Positions 13,997-22,805 of a stretch of 38,317 bases of DNA are shown here, one piece after another. Origin of the DNA: Streptomyces sp. CHD11. GTDB lineage: Bacteria > Actinomycetota > Actinomycetes > Streptomycetales > Streptomycetaceae. How positions within the stretch are numbered: the first letter of the stretch is position 1; every line of letters begins with the position of its first letter. Both the position numbers and the translations under genes were made by a program. The stretch lies in assembly GCF_018638295.1 (NCBI RefSeq), contig NZ_JABTTS010000027.1:20694-59010 (forward strand). The letters run 5' to 3'. Below the pieces are notes generated by a model that ran no database searches, was not told the DNA's origin, and saw only the letters and a program-made list of their open reading frames with translations.

Positions 13997-14755
13997 ATGA
14001 CTGCTGTGGAACTTTCGGGCAAGGTCGCCCTGATCACCGGTGCCAGCCGCGGCATCGGCTACGGCGTCGCCGAGGCGCTCGTCGCGCGCGGCGACCGGGT
14101 GTGCCTCACCGGCAGAGGTGAGGACGCCCTCAAGGAGGCCGTCGAGAAACTCGGTCCGGACCGGGCCGTGTACGTCGCAGGCAAGGCACACGACGAGGCC
14201 CACCAGGCCGTGGCCGTCGAGCGTGTCATGGAGGCGTTCGGCCGCGTCGACTACCTGGTCAACAACGCCGGCACCAACCCGGTGTTCGGGGCGATCGCCG
14301 ATCTCGACCTGAACGTGGCGCGCAAGGTGTTCGAGACCAACGTGATCTCGGCGCTGGGCTTCGCGCAGAAGACCTGGCACGCCTGGCAGAAGGACAACGG
14401 CGGCGCGATCGTCAACATCGCCTCCGTCGCCGGTCTCGCGCCCTCGCCGTTCATCGCCGCCTACGGCGTCAGCAAGGCCGCGCTGATCAACCTGACCCAG
14501 CAACTGGCGCACGAGTTCGCGCCCGCGGTGCGGGTCAACGCCATCGCCCCGGCGGTGGTGAAGACCAAGTTCGCGCAGGCCCTGTACGAGGGCCGGGAAG
14601 CGGAGGCCGCCGCCGGATACCCGCTGGGCCGGCTCGGCGTGCCGTCCGACATCGGCGGCGCCGCCGCCTTCCTCACCTCCGAGCAGTCGGACTGGGTCAC
14701 CGGCCAGACCCTGGTCGTCGACGGCGGCATCTTCCTGAACGCCGGCGTGGCCTGA
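13997..14755 (+). CDS. SDR family oxidoreductase
   Basis: Protein of 252 residues: TGASRGIG cofactor loop (14-21), NNAG, catalytic Tyr156/Lys160 (AYGVSKAA), and a C-terminus VTGQTLVVDGGIFL typical of classical SDRs. It probably acts on an acyl or small alcohol/ketone substrate together with the FabG paralogue, 13 bp upstream. The substrate cannot be inferred. A strong terminator follows. Confidence 0.88.
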   Translation: MTAVELSGKVALITGASRGIGYGVAEALVARGDRVCLTGRGEDALKEAVEKLGPDRAVYVAGKAHDEAHQAVAVERVMEAFGRVDYLVNNAGTNPVFGAIADLDLNVARKVFETNVISALGFAQKTWHAWQKDNGGAIVNIASVAGLAPSPFIAAYGVSKAALINLTQQLAHEFAPAVRVNAIAPAVVKTKFAQALYEGREAEAAAGYPLGRLGVPSDIGGAAAFLTSEQSDWVTGQTLVVDGGIFLNAGVA

Positions 14756-14765
14756 CCCCCCCCAG

Positions 14766-14804
14766 CGGCCCCCGCGCGTGCCTCGCGCACACGCGCGGGG
14801 GCCG
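14766..14804 (+). terminator. Strong terminator hairpin after the fabG operon
   Basis: A perfect 15-bp stem (cggcccccgcgcgtg with cacgcgcgggggccg) and a 9-nt loop, 10 bp after the stop codon. Confidence 0.9.
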
Positions 14805-14996
14805 TTCCGGACGGCCCCGGAAAGGGCCCTCCGTTGACGAAAACGGCGCCGGTGTCGGTGTATCGGGACCACAACGGCGAGTGACAACGTAGTCATCGGA
14901 GAGTTGATCTCAAGGGTCCTCCGGAGGAGGGTCAGCGGGCGTTTCCCTGCGGTATGGTCTGCCGACCCTTGGCATGGCAGATCGAGGAGCGTGCGC

Positions 14997-16583
14997 GTGT
15001 TCAACCGGAACCGATGCCTGCGGCGGGTGGCGGCCATCGCGTCCATATCGTCTCTGGTGACCGGATGCGGACTGCTGTCCCCCGGCGACCCGGACGACGA
15101 GGGACCTATCGTCGTGGGAACCACCAGCTCGCCCAGCACGCTGGATCCTGCCGCCTCCTGGGACAGCTCCTGGGAGCTGTTCCGCAACATCTACCAGACC
15201 CTGCTGAGTTACCCGGTCGGAGCGACCAGCCCTCAGCCGGACGCCGCGGAGAGCTGCGAGTTCTCCGACAGCTCCAACAAGGTGTTCCGCTGCGAACTGC
15301 GCGAGGGCCTTACGTTCTCCGACGGCGGCACGCTCGACGCCAAGGCGGTCAAGCACTCGATCGACCGGATCCGGCAGATCAACGTCAACGGCGGCCCCGC
15401 CGGTCTGCTGGGCAGCCTCGAGAGGGTGCAGGCGCCCAGCGAGCGCGAGGTCGTCTTCCACCTCAACAAGCCGGACGCCACCTTCCCGTTCGTGCTCGCC
15501 ACCCCCGCGATGTCGATCGTCGACCCGGACTCCTACCCGGCGGACGCGCTGCGCGAGGACGCCGGCGTCGTCGGTTCGGGGCCGTACGCCCTCGGCTCGT
15601 ACGAGGAGGGCAAGAGGGCCGAACTCGTCCGCAACGAGCGGTACAAGGGCTTCGCCGAACGGAAGAACAGCGCGGTGACCGTCCGCTACTTCCAGGATTC
15701 GGCCGCCATGGTCAAAGCGCTGCGCGACGACGAACTCGACCTGACGTACCGCGGTCTGGCCGCGGACGACGTCATCGACTTCCAGGGCAAGGCCTCCAAG
15801 GAGGAGGAGATCCAGCTCATCGAAGGCACCGGGACCGACATCAACTACCTGGTGTTCAACCCGAAGGACCCGTGGTCCGGCAAGAAGGCGGTGCGCCAGG
15901 CCATCGCTCAGATCGTCGACCGCGCGGCGATCGCGCACAAGATCTACCGGGACACCGTCGACCCGCTGTACTCGATGGTCCCCAAGGGCCTGACCGGGCA
16001 CACCACCGGTTTCTTCGACGACTACGGCGAGCCCAGCGTCGACAAGGCCCGGGAGATCCTCACCGACGCGGGCATCGACGAGCCGGTCCCGCTCACCCTC
16101 TGGTACACCACGGACCGCTACGGCTCCGAGACCGGGCTGGAGTTCAAGGAGCTCGAGCGGCAGCTGGAGGCGTCGGAACTCTTCGACATCACCCTCAAGA
16201 GCCGCCCCTGGAAGACGTATGTCGAGGGCTACCAGAAGGGTGAGTACCCGGTGTTCGGACGCGGCTGGTCGCCGGACTTCCCGGACGCGGACAACTTCAT
16301 CGCCCCGTTCGTCGGCAAGCAGAACGCGCTCGGCACGCCCTACGAGGCGGAGAAGATCACGACCGAGCTGCTGCCCAGCTCCCGCCGGGAGAGCGACCGC
16401 GGCAACGTGGTGAAGCAGTTCGAGGAGGCCCAGGACATCCTCGTCGAGGACGCGCGGCTGCTGCCCCTGTGGCAGGGCCGGCAGTACGTGGCGGCCAGCC
16501 GGGACATCTCGGGCGCGGAGCGCTCGATGGACCCGTCCACGATCATGATGATGTGGCAGCTGTCCCGCAAGACCAGCTGGTAG
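14997..16583 (+). CDS. ABC transporter family 5 substrate-binding lipoprotein
   Basis: Protein of 528 residues. The GTG at 14997 is chosen because ggag lies 7 nt upstream; the GTG at 14991 is too close. The signal peptide ends in a lipobox with Cys24 (LVTGC), so the protein is anchored outside the membrane. The mature part has the SBP family 5 pattern: PSTLDPAASWDSSWELFRNI, RCELREGLTFSDG, FNPKDPWSGKKAVRQAIAQIVDR and FGRGWSPDFPDADNFIAPFV. Such proteins bind oligopeptides or similar ligands for an ABC importer. No permease or ATPase gene is adjacent, so it is an orphan in this window. It is followed by ung on the same strand. Confidence 0.88.
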   Translation: MFNRNRCLRRVAAIASISSLVTGCGLLSPGDPDDEGPIVVGTTSSPSTLDPAASWDSSWELFRNIYQTLLSYPVGATSPQPDAAESCEFSDSSNKVFRCELREGLTFSDGGTLDAKAVKHSIDRIRQINVNGGPAGLLGSLERVQAPSEREVVFHLNKPDATFPFVLATPAMSIVDPDSYPADALREDAGVVGSGPYALGSYEEGKRAELVRNERYKGFAERKNSAVTVRYFQDSAAMVKALRDDELDLTYRGLAADDVIDFQGKASKEEEIQLIEGTGTDINYLVFNPKDPWSGKKAVRQAIAQIVDRAAIAHKIYRDTVDPLYSMVPKGLTGHTTGFFDDYGEPSVDKAREILTDAGIDEPVPLTLWYTTDRYGSETGLEFKELERQLEASELFDITLKSRPWKTYVEGYQKGEYPVFGRGWSPDFPDADNFIAPFVGKQNALGTPYEAEKITTELLPSSRRESDRGNVVKQFEEAQDILVEDARLLPLWQGRQYVAASRDISGAERSMDPSTIMMMWQLSRKTSW

Positions 16584-16671
16584 CGCCGGACGCACGGCCG
16601 CCGGGCCGGTTGTCAGTGGTCGCCTGTAGGTTCTGTGGCCTGGAAGTGACCGCACATGTGAGGACGTTGAC

Positions 16672-17355
16672 GTGACCGACACCGCCATGCTGCCCGAGTC
16701 CTGGCGCGGGGTTCTGGGCGACGAACTGCAGCAGCCCTACTTCAAGGAGCTGACCGGGTTCGTCGAGGAGGAGCGGGCGAGGGGTCCCGTCTATCCGCCC
16801 CGCGAGGAGGTCTTCGCGGCGCTGGACGCCACACCGTACGACAAGGTCAAGGTCCTGATCCTCGGCCAGGACCCCTACCACGGCGAGGGCCAGGGCCACG
16901 GCCTGTGCTTCTCGGTCCGGCCGGGCGTCAGGATCCCGCCGTCCCTGCGGAACATCTACAAGGAGATGCACACCGATCTCGGCACGCCCGTTCCGGACAA
17001 CGGCTATCTGATGCCCTGGGCGGAGCAGGGCGTGCTGCTGCTCAACGCGGTGCTCACGGTGCGCGCCGGCGAGGCCAACTCGCACAAGGGCCGGGGCTGG
17101 GAGCGGTTCACCGACGCGGTCATCCGCGCGGTCGCCGGCCGCCCCGACCCTGCGGTCTTCGTGCTGTGGGGGAACTACGCGCAGAAGAAGCTGCCGCTGA
17201 TCGACGAGAGCCGGCACGTGGTGGTCAAGGGGGCGCACCCCTCGCCGCTGTCGGCGAAGAAGTTCTTCGGATCCCGTCCGTTCACCCGGATCGACGAGGC
17301 GGTGGCCGCGCAGGGCCATGAGCCGATCGACTGGTCCCTGCCGTCCCTGGGCTGA
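16672..17355 (+). CDS. ung: Uracil-DNA glycosylase, family 1
   Basis: Protein of 227 residues, the usual size. It removes uracil from DNA, starting base-excision repair in the cytoplasm. The catalytic water-activating motif GQDPYHG is at 65-71 with Asp67, and the minor-groove loop HPSPLS starts at His189. LLLNAVLTVRAGEANSHKG is the third conserved block. The GTG start follows gagga by 8 nt. Streptomyces often have two Ung paralogues; which this is cannot be told. A hairpin terminator follows. Confidence 0.97.
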   Translation: MTDTAMLPESWRGVLGDELQQPYFKELTGFVEEERARGPVYPPREEVFAALDATPYDKVKVLILGQDPYHGEGQGHGLCFSVRPGVRIPPSLRNIYKEMHTDLGTPVPDNGYLMPWAEQGVLLLNAVLTVRAGEANSHKGRGWERFTDAVIRAVAGRPDPAVFVLWGNYAQKKLPLIDESRHVVVKGAHPSPLSAKKFFGSRPFTRIDEAVAAQGHEPIDWSLPSLG

Positions 17356-17372
17356 GGCCGTTCGGCGCGCCG

Positions 17373-17399
17373 GGTGCGGGTCCGCGCCGGATCCGCACC
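17373..17399 (+). terminator. Terminator hairpin after ung
   Basis: GGTGCGGGTCCG and CGGATCCGCACC form a 12-bp stem with one G-U pair and a 3-nt loop, 17 bp after the ung stop. Confidence 0.75.
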
Positions 17400-17494
17400 G
17401 GGCCGCCCGGGTGCCACGGAGCGGCCTGTCCGGTATCGCCCCCGCCGGCGGTTAGCGTCGGTGGTGACAGCCGGCGACCGGTGCGGAGGACGTG

Positions 17495-18010
17495 GTGGCG
17501 GAGCGACAGGGGCAGGCGGCGCCGGACGCCGTGCTGACGCGGATCGGTCAGGTCGTGATGCTGCACCACGCGGGGGACCGCGAGGAGGCCCGGCACCGCT
17601 TCCTCGGGCTGTGGGCGGAGATCGGTGAGCACGGCGACCCGCTGCACCGCTGCACCCTCGCGCACTACCTCGCCGACACCCAGGACGACCCCGGGGACGA
17701 ACTGGCCTGGGATCTGCGGGCCCTGACCGCGGCGGAGGAGGCCGCGGACGACCGCGCCGGCGCGCACGAGAACTCCCCCGCGGTGCGTGCCTTCTACCCC
17801 TCACTGCAACTGAACCTCGCCGCCGACTACGCCCGCCTCGGCCGCTCCGACGCCGCCCGCAGCCATCTCCACCGGGCCCGGGACGCCGCCCGCACCCTCG
17901 CCGACGACCGCTACGGTCAGGGCGTGCGTTCCGCCATCCGGCGGCTGGAGCTCCGACTGGACGAGGAGGACCCGCCCGGCGGCCGGGTGCCGCCGGGACT
18001 GCGGCGCTAG
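17495..18010 (+). CDS. Helical (TPR-like) protein of unknown function
   Basis: Protein of 171 residues, all helical by composition. Helix pairs such as RIGQVVMLHHAGDREEARHR and LAADYARLGRSDAARSHLHR follow the TPR pattern of alternating small and large residues. It probably mediates protein contacts. GTG codons occur at 17492 and 17495; the second is preferred because ggagga ends 4 nt before it. Its stop codon is about 10 bp from the start of an IS481 remnant. Function unknown. Confidence 0.75.
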   Translation: MAERQGQAAPDAVLTRIGQVVMLHHAGDREEARHRFLGLWAEIGEHGDPLHRCTLAHYLADTQDDPGDELAWDLRALTAAEEAADDRAGAHENSPAVRAFYPSLQLNLAADYARLGRSDAARSHLHRARDAARTLADDRYGQGVRSAIRRLELRLDEEDPPGGRVPPGLRR

Positions 18011-18058
18011 GTGTATTGATCACGAGCGTTGTCAACGCTGGCGGGGCTTGAACATGGC

Positions 18059-18111
18059 GAAGACCTCCGGTGTGGTGGAGCTGTCTAGGACTGCACCGCA
18101 CGGAGGTCTTC
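18059..18111 (+). promoter_or_regulatory. Hairpin masking the IS481 transposase ribosome site
   Basis: GAAGACCTCCG (18059-18069) pairs perfectly with CGGAGGTCTTC (18101-18111). The ribosome site GGAGG is within the second arm and the GTG start follows at 18112. Transcripts entering from outside would fold and block translation, a known self-limiting device of insertion sequences. Confidence 0.6.
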
Positions 18112-18198
18112 GTGTCCCACCGTAATGCCCGGCTGACCGTTCACGGCAGGCGGCTGCTCATCGAGCGTGTCCGCACCGGCCGCCCTGTCGCGCACGTC
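18112..18198 (+). pseudogene. IS481 transposase, N-terminal fragment
   Basis: It encodes SHRNARLTVHGRRLLIERV and RTGRPVAHV, the usual N-terminus of IS481-family transposases, where a helix-turn-helix would follow. After 29 codons the similarity ends and the frame runs into unrelated sequence. It is not functional. Confidence 0.75.
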
Positions 18199-18240
18199 AC
18201 CTCCGTGCCGCGCGTGCCGGTCGGAGACGATTCGTGGCCC

Positions 18241-18264
18241 GTGCCCGTGCCCGTGCCCGTGCCC
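18241..18264 (+). repeat. Hexanucleotide repeat (GTGCCC)4
   Basis: Four perfect tandem copies of gtgccc in the gap between the IS481 remnant and the convergent lipoprotein gene. No gene is seen in 18202-18360. Confidence 0.85.
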
Positions 18265-18360
18265 TGGCGCGCCGCGCGGCGTCCGTGCCGGTCCGCGGGG
18301 CCGGGTCCGTGGCCGCCGGGGTCCGCCCGGCTGCCGTGCGCCGGTGCCGGAGCGGCCTGG

Positions 18361-18909
18361 TCAGCGGCCGTAGGTGTCCTGGCAGATCGCGGCCTCCGGG
18401 CTGTCCGCACGCCAGCCGCCGTACTCCCTGCCCAGCGCGCAGAGGTCCGCGCCGCCGCCGGCGCCGGGGCGCACCGACGCCGTGATGTCGGGGAGTTCCA
18501 CCGGCGGGCGTCGCGGGGGGACCGCCCGGTCCGGTTCGGGGCGGGCGGAGCGCGGCTGCCCGTTCCTGCCGTCGGCGGGGTCCGGGTCCGGCGCGGCGCC
18601 GCGGCCGGCGCGGTGCGAGGGCGACGCGGTGGCCGCAGGGGGCCGGGGGGTGCCGACCATCTCCAGCGCCTCGCTCGCCGGTGCCTGCACGATCTGCGTC
18701 TCGTTCGTCCCCACCGGACGTGGAGCGGTCCCCGCCGGGGCCGTCGCCGGGCCGGGCGCGAGGGGACGCTGGACCGTCATACAGCCCGAGAGGGCGGAGA
18801 CCGCCACGGTCACCAGAAGCGTTGCTGTGGTCGTCGTTCGATGCACCCGCGCCACTCTGCTGGCTCCGGCCGCCCGGGAGGGGACGGACAGGCGCAGCAT
18901 GCCCCGCAC
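18361..18909 (-). CDS. Putative lipoprotein with conserved C-terminal motif
   Basis: Protein of 182 residues. The GTG at 18909 is chosen because gggag lies 7 nt upstream; ATG at 18900 is an alternative. A hydrophobic segment (about 27-42) ends in a lipobox with Cys43 (ALSGC), so it is probably exported and lipid-anchored. The middle is Pro/Ala/Arg-rich and probably disordered. The end, DLCALGREYGGWRADSPEAA followed by ICQDTYG, resembles a short conserved tail of Streptomyces hypothetical lipoproteins. Function unknown. It lies 49 bp downstream of the DinB gene on the same strand. Confidence 0.7.
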   Translation of the reverse strand: MRGMLRLSVPSRAAGASRVARVHRTTTTATLLVTVAVSALSGCMTVQRPLAPGPATAPAGTAPRPVGTNETQIVQAPASEALEMVGTPRPPAATASPSHRAGRGAAPDPDPADGRNGQPRSARPEPDRAVPPRRPPVELPDITASVRPGAGGGADLCALGREYGGWRADSPEAAICQDTYGR

Positions 18910-18958
18910 GAGTGATCTCCCGCCCCGTACGGGGGCCCCGGCAACGCGGTGGCTGACG

Positions 18959-19471
18959 TCACTCGCCGGTGGCGCCGTCGATCCGCTCGCGGATCAGATC
19001 GGCGTGGCCGTTGTGACGGGCGTACTCCTCGATCATGTGGGTGTAGATCCACCGCAGGCTGTACGGGTCGGCGCTGTGACTGTCGCGGCCCCGTGACGGA
19101 TCGTCCAGGGCGAAGCCGGCCGCGTTCTCACGGGCGACGCCGATCTCGGTCTGCCAGGTGGCGTACGCCTCCTGCCACGTGTCCGCCCCGGACAGATGGA
19201 ACTCGCCGTCCCGGTCGGCCTCGCTGTAGTAGAGGGGGCCCGCGTCCTCGTCCGCGAGCACCCTGCGGAACCAGCCGCGTTCGACCTCCGACATGTGCCG
19301 CACCAGGCCCATCAGGGACAGCTTCGAGGGCGGCACCGAGGAGGTGCGCAACTGCTCGTCGGTCAGTCCCCCGCACTTCCGGGCGAGGGTGGCGCGGTGG
19401 TAGTCGAGCCAGCCCTCGAGCATGGTGCGCTCGTCGGCGTCGACGGCGGGTTCACTGCGCTGGGATGTCAT
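18959..19471 (-). CDS. DinB / DUF664 family protein
   Basis: Protein of 170 residues with the four-helix DinB pattern. Helix 1 is MLEGWLDYHRATLARKCGGL, then LMGLVRHMSEVERGWFRRV with a metal-binding His, and the end has YTHMIEEYARHNGHADLIRE with two further histidines. Some members are mycothiol-dependent transferases in actinobacteria. The reaction of this one is unknown. The start at 19471 follows gagg by about 9 nt. The region 19472-19763 upstream holds the promoter of the divergent oxidoreductase and no gene. Confidence 0.88.
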   Translation of the reverse strand: MTSQRSEPAVDADERTMLEGWLDYHRATLARKCGGLTDEQLRTSSVPPSKLSLMGLVRHMSEVERGWFRRVLADEDAGPLYYSEADRDGEFHLSGADTWQEAYATWQTEIGVARENAAGFALDDPSRGRDSHSADPYSLRWIYTHMIEEYARHNGHADLIRERIDGATGE

Positions 19472-19763
19472 GCGCACATCCTCGCTCAGCATCGATGCTC
19501 CGCACGGGACTTTGCCGTATCGAGCGGCCGGCGGGCGGTTCGCGCAGGCCGGCACGCGCCTCCGCACCCGCGCCCCGGCACGGGCAGCACGACCGGCGCC
19601 GAGGGAGAACGTCACGTCTCCGCCCGGCGCTCCAGGCGTGCGAGCGGGGTCCAAGGCCTGAACGGCGCCCGCCCGTGGCCACGCATGCGAACCGAGCCGG
19701 GAGCGGGTGAACCCGTATGCTCGCAGCGGACCACGGCAGGCTATGGCTAGAGGAGAACACCCC

Positions 19764-20669
19764 GTGAAGGTCGGCTGCATCGGACTCGGTGACATCGCGC
19801 AGAAGGCCTATCTTCCGGTGCTCGCCGTCCAGCCCGGCGTGGAACTGCACCTGCAGACCCGCACCCCCGCGACCCTCGACCGGGTCGCCGACGGTCTCCA
19901 CCTCCCCGCCGGCCGGCGCCACGCGGACCTCGGATCACTGCTCGCCCAGAAGCTCGACGCGGCCTTCGTGCACGCGCCGACCGAGGTCCATCCGGAGATC
20001 GTCACCAGGCTCCTCGAGGCGGGCGTACCGACCTACGTCGACAAGCCGCTCGCCTACGGACTCGCCGACTCGGAGCGGCTGGTCACCCTCGCCGAGGAGC
20101 GGGGCACCAGCCTGGCCGTCGGCTTCAACCGCCGCTTCGCCCCCGGCTACGCGCAGTGCGCCGACCATCCGCGCGACCTCATCCTGATGCAGAAGAACCG
20201 CGTCGGGCTGCCGGAGGAACCGCGCACGATGATCCTCGACGACTTCATCCACGTCGTCGACACCCTGCGCTTCCTGGCGCCGGGCCCGGTCGACGACGTG
20301 ACCGTGCGCGCCCGTACCGAAGGCGGGCTGCTGCACCACGTGGTGCTCCAGCTGGCCGGTGACGGTTTCACAGCGCTCGGTGTGATGAACCGCCTCAGCG
20401 GTTCGGCCGAGGAGATCCTGGAGGTCTCCGGGCAGGACACCAAACGCCAGGTGGTCAACCTCGCCGAGGTGATCGACCACAAGGGGCAGCCGACCGTACG
20501 GCGGCGCGGGGACTGGGTCCCGGTGGCACGCCAGCGCGGCATCGAGCAGGTGGCGCTCGCCTTCCTGGACGCCGTGCGCGCGGGCAAGGTGCTCAGTGCC
20601 CGGGACGCCCTGGCGACCCATGAGCTGTGCGAACGGGTGGTACGAGCGATTTACGAGCGCGCCGCCTGA
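19764..20669 (+). CDS. Gfo/Idh/MocA family oxidoreductase
   Basis: Protein of 301 residues. The GTG at 19764 is preferred (agaggaga 8 nt upstream) over an in-frame ATG at 19743. The N-terminal Rossmann domain has GCIGLGDIAQKAYLP (4-18) and Asp93-Lys94-Pro95 (the EKP-like motif). The C-terminal half is the mixed alpha/beta domain of the family, with HVVDTLRFLAPG. These enzymes use NAD(P)H on sugars, inositols or similar polyols. Substrate unknown. The last 77 bp overlap the convergent lnt gene. Confidence 0.88.
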   Translation: MKVGCIGLGDIAQKAYLPVLAVQPGVELHLQTRTPATLDRVADGLHLPAGRRHADLGSLLAQKLDAAFVHAPTEVHPEIVTRLLEAGVPTYVDKPLAYGLADSERLVTLAEERGTSLAVGFNRRFAPGYAQCADHPRDLILMQKNRVGLPEEPRTMILDDFIHVVDTLRFLAPGPVDDVTVRARTEGGLLHHVVLQLAGDGFTALGVMNRLSGSAEEILEVSGQDTKRQVVNLAEVIDHKGQPTVRRRGDWVPVARQRGIEQVALAFLDAVRAGKVLSARDALATHELCERVVRAIYERAA

Positions 20670-22158
20670 ATCGCACCACCTCGGTGACGCCCCACGTGCC
20701 GAGGACCAGCAGCGCCCCGTACAGCGGCCAGTCGCCGAAGCGGACGTAGAGCGTGGTGCCGCGCGCCAGCGGCACCTCGTACACCTGCGCGGCAACGGTG
20801 TCGGTGCCGAGCCGCGGGCCGACCCGCCCGCCGTCCGGCCCGTACACGGCGGAGACGCCCGTCAGGGTCGCGTGCATCATCGGGCGGCCGGTCTCGGCGG
20901 CGCGCAGCGCGGCGAGCGAGGCGTGCTGCGCGGGCGCCCAGCTCCGCTGGAACGTCGACGTGGAGGACTGGGCCAGCAGCACATCGGCGCCGTCCTCGGC
21001 GAGATGCCTGCTCATGTCGGGGAACGCCGACTCGAAGCACACCATGGGACCGATCCGCAGCCCGCCTCCCGCGTCCATCACCACCTGCTCGGTGCCCTGC
21101 CGCCGGTCCTCGCCGGCCGCCCTGCCGACGGAGGTCGCCCAGCCGAGCAGGGAGCGCGCCGGAACGTACTCGCCGAACGGAACCAGCCGCATTTTGTCGT
21201 ACCGGTCCCCGGTCGGGCCGTCCGGGCCGGTCAGCACCGAGCTCTTGTAGATGCCGGGCCTGTCCGAACGCCGGGCGTCCACGTTGACGAGGATCCGCGC
21301 GCCCGTGTCGCGGGACAGCGCGGCCAGCCGCCGCGCCAGGTCGGGGCGGTCACCGAGGTCGAAGCCGACACTGCTCTCGCCCCAGACGACCAGGGCGACA
21401 TCCCGGCCGGCCAGTTCGCGGGTGAGCCGCTCCTCACGGTCGAAGCGCCGGTCGGCGCTGTCGCGGCCGGTGACGACGCCCGGCTGCACCAGCGCGACGC
21501 GGACCCGGTCGCCGGTGTCCGGGCGCGGCGACCACACCCAGACGGCGGAGGTGGCGGCGGCGATGGCGACCAGCCCGGCCACGGCCGGCACCCGGGCCTG
21601 CCGGACGGCGACGAGCAGGGCGACGACGACGTTCACCGCAACGACCAGCAAGCTCGCCAGCCACACCCCGCCCACCGAGGCCAGCCGCAGCGCGGCCTCC
21701 ACCTCCCACTGGCTCGCACCGAGCACGCCCCAGGGACCGCCGAGCCCTTCCCAGGAGCGGACCAGCTCGGCCGCCAGCCACCCCGACGGCACCACGACGA
21801 GCGCGGCCGCGACCCGCCCCCGCGACGGCACCCCGCCCAGCAGCCGCCGCACCAGCCATCCCCACGGAGCCCACAGCGCGCCCAGCAGGGCGGCGATGAC
21901 GAAGGTGAACACGTGCAGGTTCGGCAGCAGCCAGTGGTGCATGGCCAGCATGAGACCGAACCCGCCCCACCAGCCGTCGAAGGCCGCCCGCCTCCCCGAC
22001 GGCGCGGCACGGGCCAGCAGCATCCACGGGACCAGGGCGACGTAGGCGAACCACCACAGGGACGGGGCGGGAAACGCCAGAACGGGCAGGGCGCCCACGA
22101 CAGCGGCGGCGGCCGAGCGGCGCCAGGGGGAGGCGAGCCAGTCGCCGAACGTCCTCAT
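20593..22158 (-). CDS. lnt: Apolipoprotein N-acyltransferase
   Basis: Membrane protein of 521 residues. The N-terminal half (about 15-210) has six to eight hydrophobic helices, including FPAPSLWWFAYVALVPW and an RSWEGLGGPWGVLGASQW region typical of Lnt. The C-terminal nitrilase domain carries the catalytic triad Glu261 (WGESS), Lys322 (YDKMRLVPFGEYVP) and Cys374 (MVCFES). It transfers the third acyl chain to the N-terminus of lipoproteins. Actinomycetes do have active Lnt enzymes, sometimes two. The ATG at 22158 follows gggaggcgcc. The frame overlaps the oxidoreductase gene tail to tail. Several lipoproteins in the window are potential substrates. Confidence 0.93.
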   Translation of the reverse strand: MRTFGDWLASPWRRSAAAAVVGALPVLAFPAPSLWWFAYVALVPWMLLARAAPSGRRAAFDGWWGGFGLMLAMHHWLLPNLHVFTFVIAALLGALWAPWGWLVRRLLGGVPSRGRVAAALVVVPSGWLAAELVRSWEGLGGPWGVLGASQWEVEAALRLASVGGVWLASLLVVAVNVVVALLVAVRQARVPAVAGLVAIAAATSAVWVWSPRPDTGDRVRVALVQPGVVTGRDSADRRFDREERLTRELAGRDVALVVWGESSVGFDLGDRPDLARRLAALSRDTGARILVNVDARRSDRPGIYKSSVLTGPDGPTGDRYDKMRLVPFGEYVPARSLLGWATSVGRAAGEDRRQGTEQVVMDAGGGLRIGPMVCFESAFPDMSRHLAEDGADVLLAQSSTSTFQRSWAPAQHASLAALRAAETGRPMMHATLTGVSAVYGPDGGRVGPRLGTDTVAAQVYEVPLARGTTLYVRFGDWPLYGALLVLGTWGVTEVVRFRRRARKSLVPPVRTAHGSPGRPGH

Positions 22159-22226
22159 GGCGCCTCCCTACCCCGTGCCCGTTCCAGTGTGCGTCCCGGA
22201 CGTGATCCGGAACAGCCCGGGCCGGT

Positions 22227-22730
22227 TCAGTTGACCACAGGGGCGGCCCGCGGGCCGTCAACCCGGCGCCACATCTCCCGGACGACGACCTCGTTCAGCC
22301 GCCAGCCGTCGTCCCTACGCACCATCGAGAACGCGCACCGTCCGCCGCTCAGCAGGTCCGGCGCGGCGGACGCCCCCTCCGGCCCGGTGCCGCCCATCGG
22401 GCTCATATAGTCGGCGCGCACCCGGGCCGTGTCACCGCGGTCCTGCTCCAGGAGCCCGAACCGGATCCGCCGGTTGACGATCAGATGCTGCCGCACGGGG
22501 AACTCCGCGAAGCTCTTCGCGAGCCACCCGGCCACCGCTCCGGCGCTCCCCTCGACACCGCCGGCCGAGCGGTAGTCCGCCCGCCCGTCCGGCGTGAACA
22601 GTCCCCGGTACGCCTCCCAGTCACCGTCGTCCACGGCCACCGCGTACTCGGTGACGAGTCCGTCCAGGGCCAGCCGGTCCCTCACGGTCGCGAGCTCCAC
22701 ACGCTGGGTCATCGGCTCAGTGTTGACCAT
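22227..22730 (-). CDS. NTF2-like / SnoaL-type protein
   Basis: Protein of 167 residues (161 if the in-frame ATG at 22712, MTQRVE, is the true start). The pattern LDGLVTEYAVAVDDGDWEAY, then LFTPDGRADYRSAG, is that of the NTF2-like SnoaL group, with a cone-shaped barrel. Later residues include FPVRQHLIVNRRI and DDGWRLNEVVVREMW, typical of the last strands. Members are either enzymes such as polyketide cyclases or non-catalytic ligand binders. The role here is unknown. It is upstream of lnt on the same strand with a 68-bp gap. No clear ribosome site. Confidence 0.8.
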   Translation of the reverse strand: MVNTEPMTQRVELATVRDRLALDGLVTEYAVAVDDGDWEAYRGLFTPDGRADYRSAGGVEGSAGAVAGWLAKSFAEFPVRQHLIVNRRIRFGLLEQDRGDTARVRADYMSPMGGTGPEGASAAPDLLSGGRCAFSMVRRDDGWRLNEVVVREMWRRVDGPRAAPVVN

Positions 22731-22805
22731 GCGGCGGGCTCAGCCAAGGGGCGTGCGGCGATATTCACTGGCTCACGGCACCCTCCGCGGCCGAAGCTGT
22801 ACACC

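Larger units (their letters stand above)
18020..18201 (+). mobile_element. IS481-type insertion sequence remnant (left end)
   Basis: This holds the end region, an 11-bp inverted repeat and the first 29 codons of a transposase. The recognisable sequence begins near 18020 (tgatcacgagcgttgtcaac) and stops abruptly at 18198, after which ordinary high-GC intergenic sequence follows. The rest of the element is absent. Exact ends are uncertain. Confidence 0.65.

Noticed and set aside
13222..14755. Part of a polyketide or fatty-acid gene cluster
   Set aside because: The two SDR genes have no ketosynthase, acyl carrier or transferase neighbours and are closed by a strong terminator.
14910..16688. Long minus-strand open frame of 592 codons
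   Set aside because: It is the reverse of the solute-binding lipoprotein gene. It lacks family motifs and results from high GC, which removes stop codons in the opposite frame.
18241..18264. GTGCCC repeats as a CRISPR-like or regulatory array
   Set aside because: Units are 6 bp without spacers; it is a simple tandem repeat.
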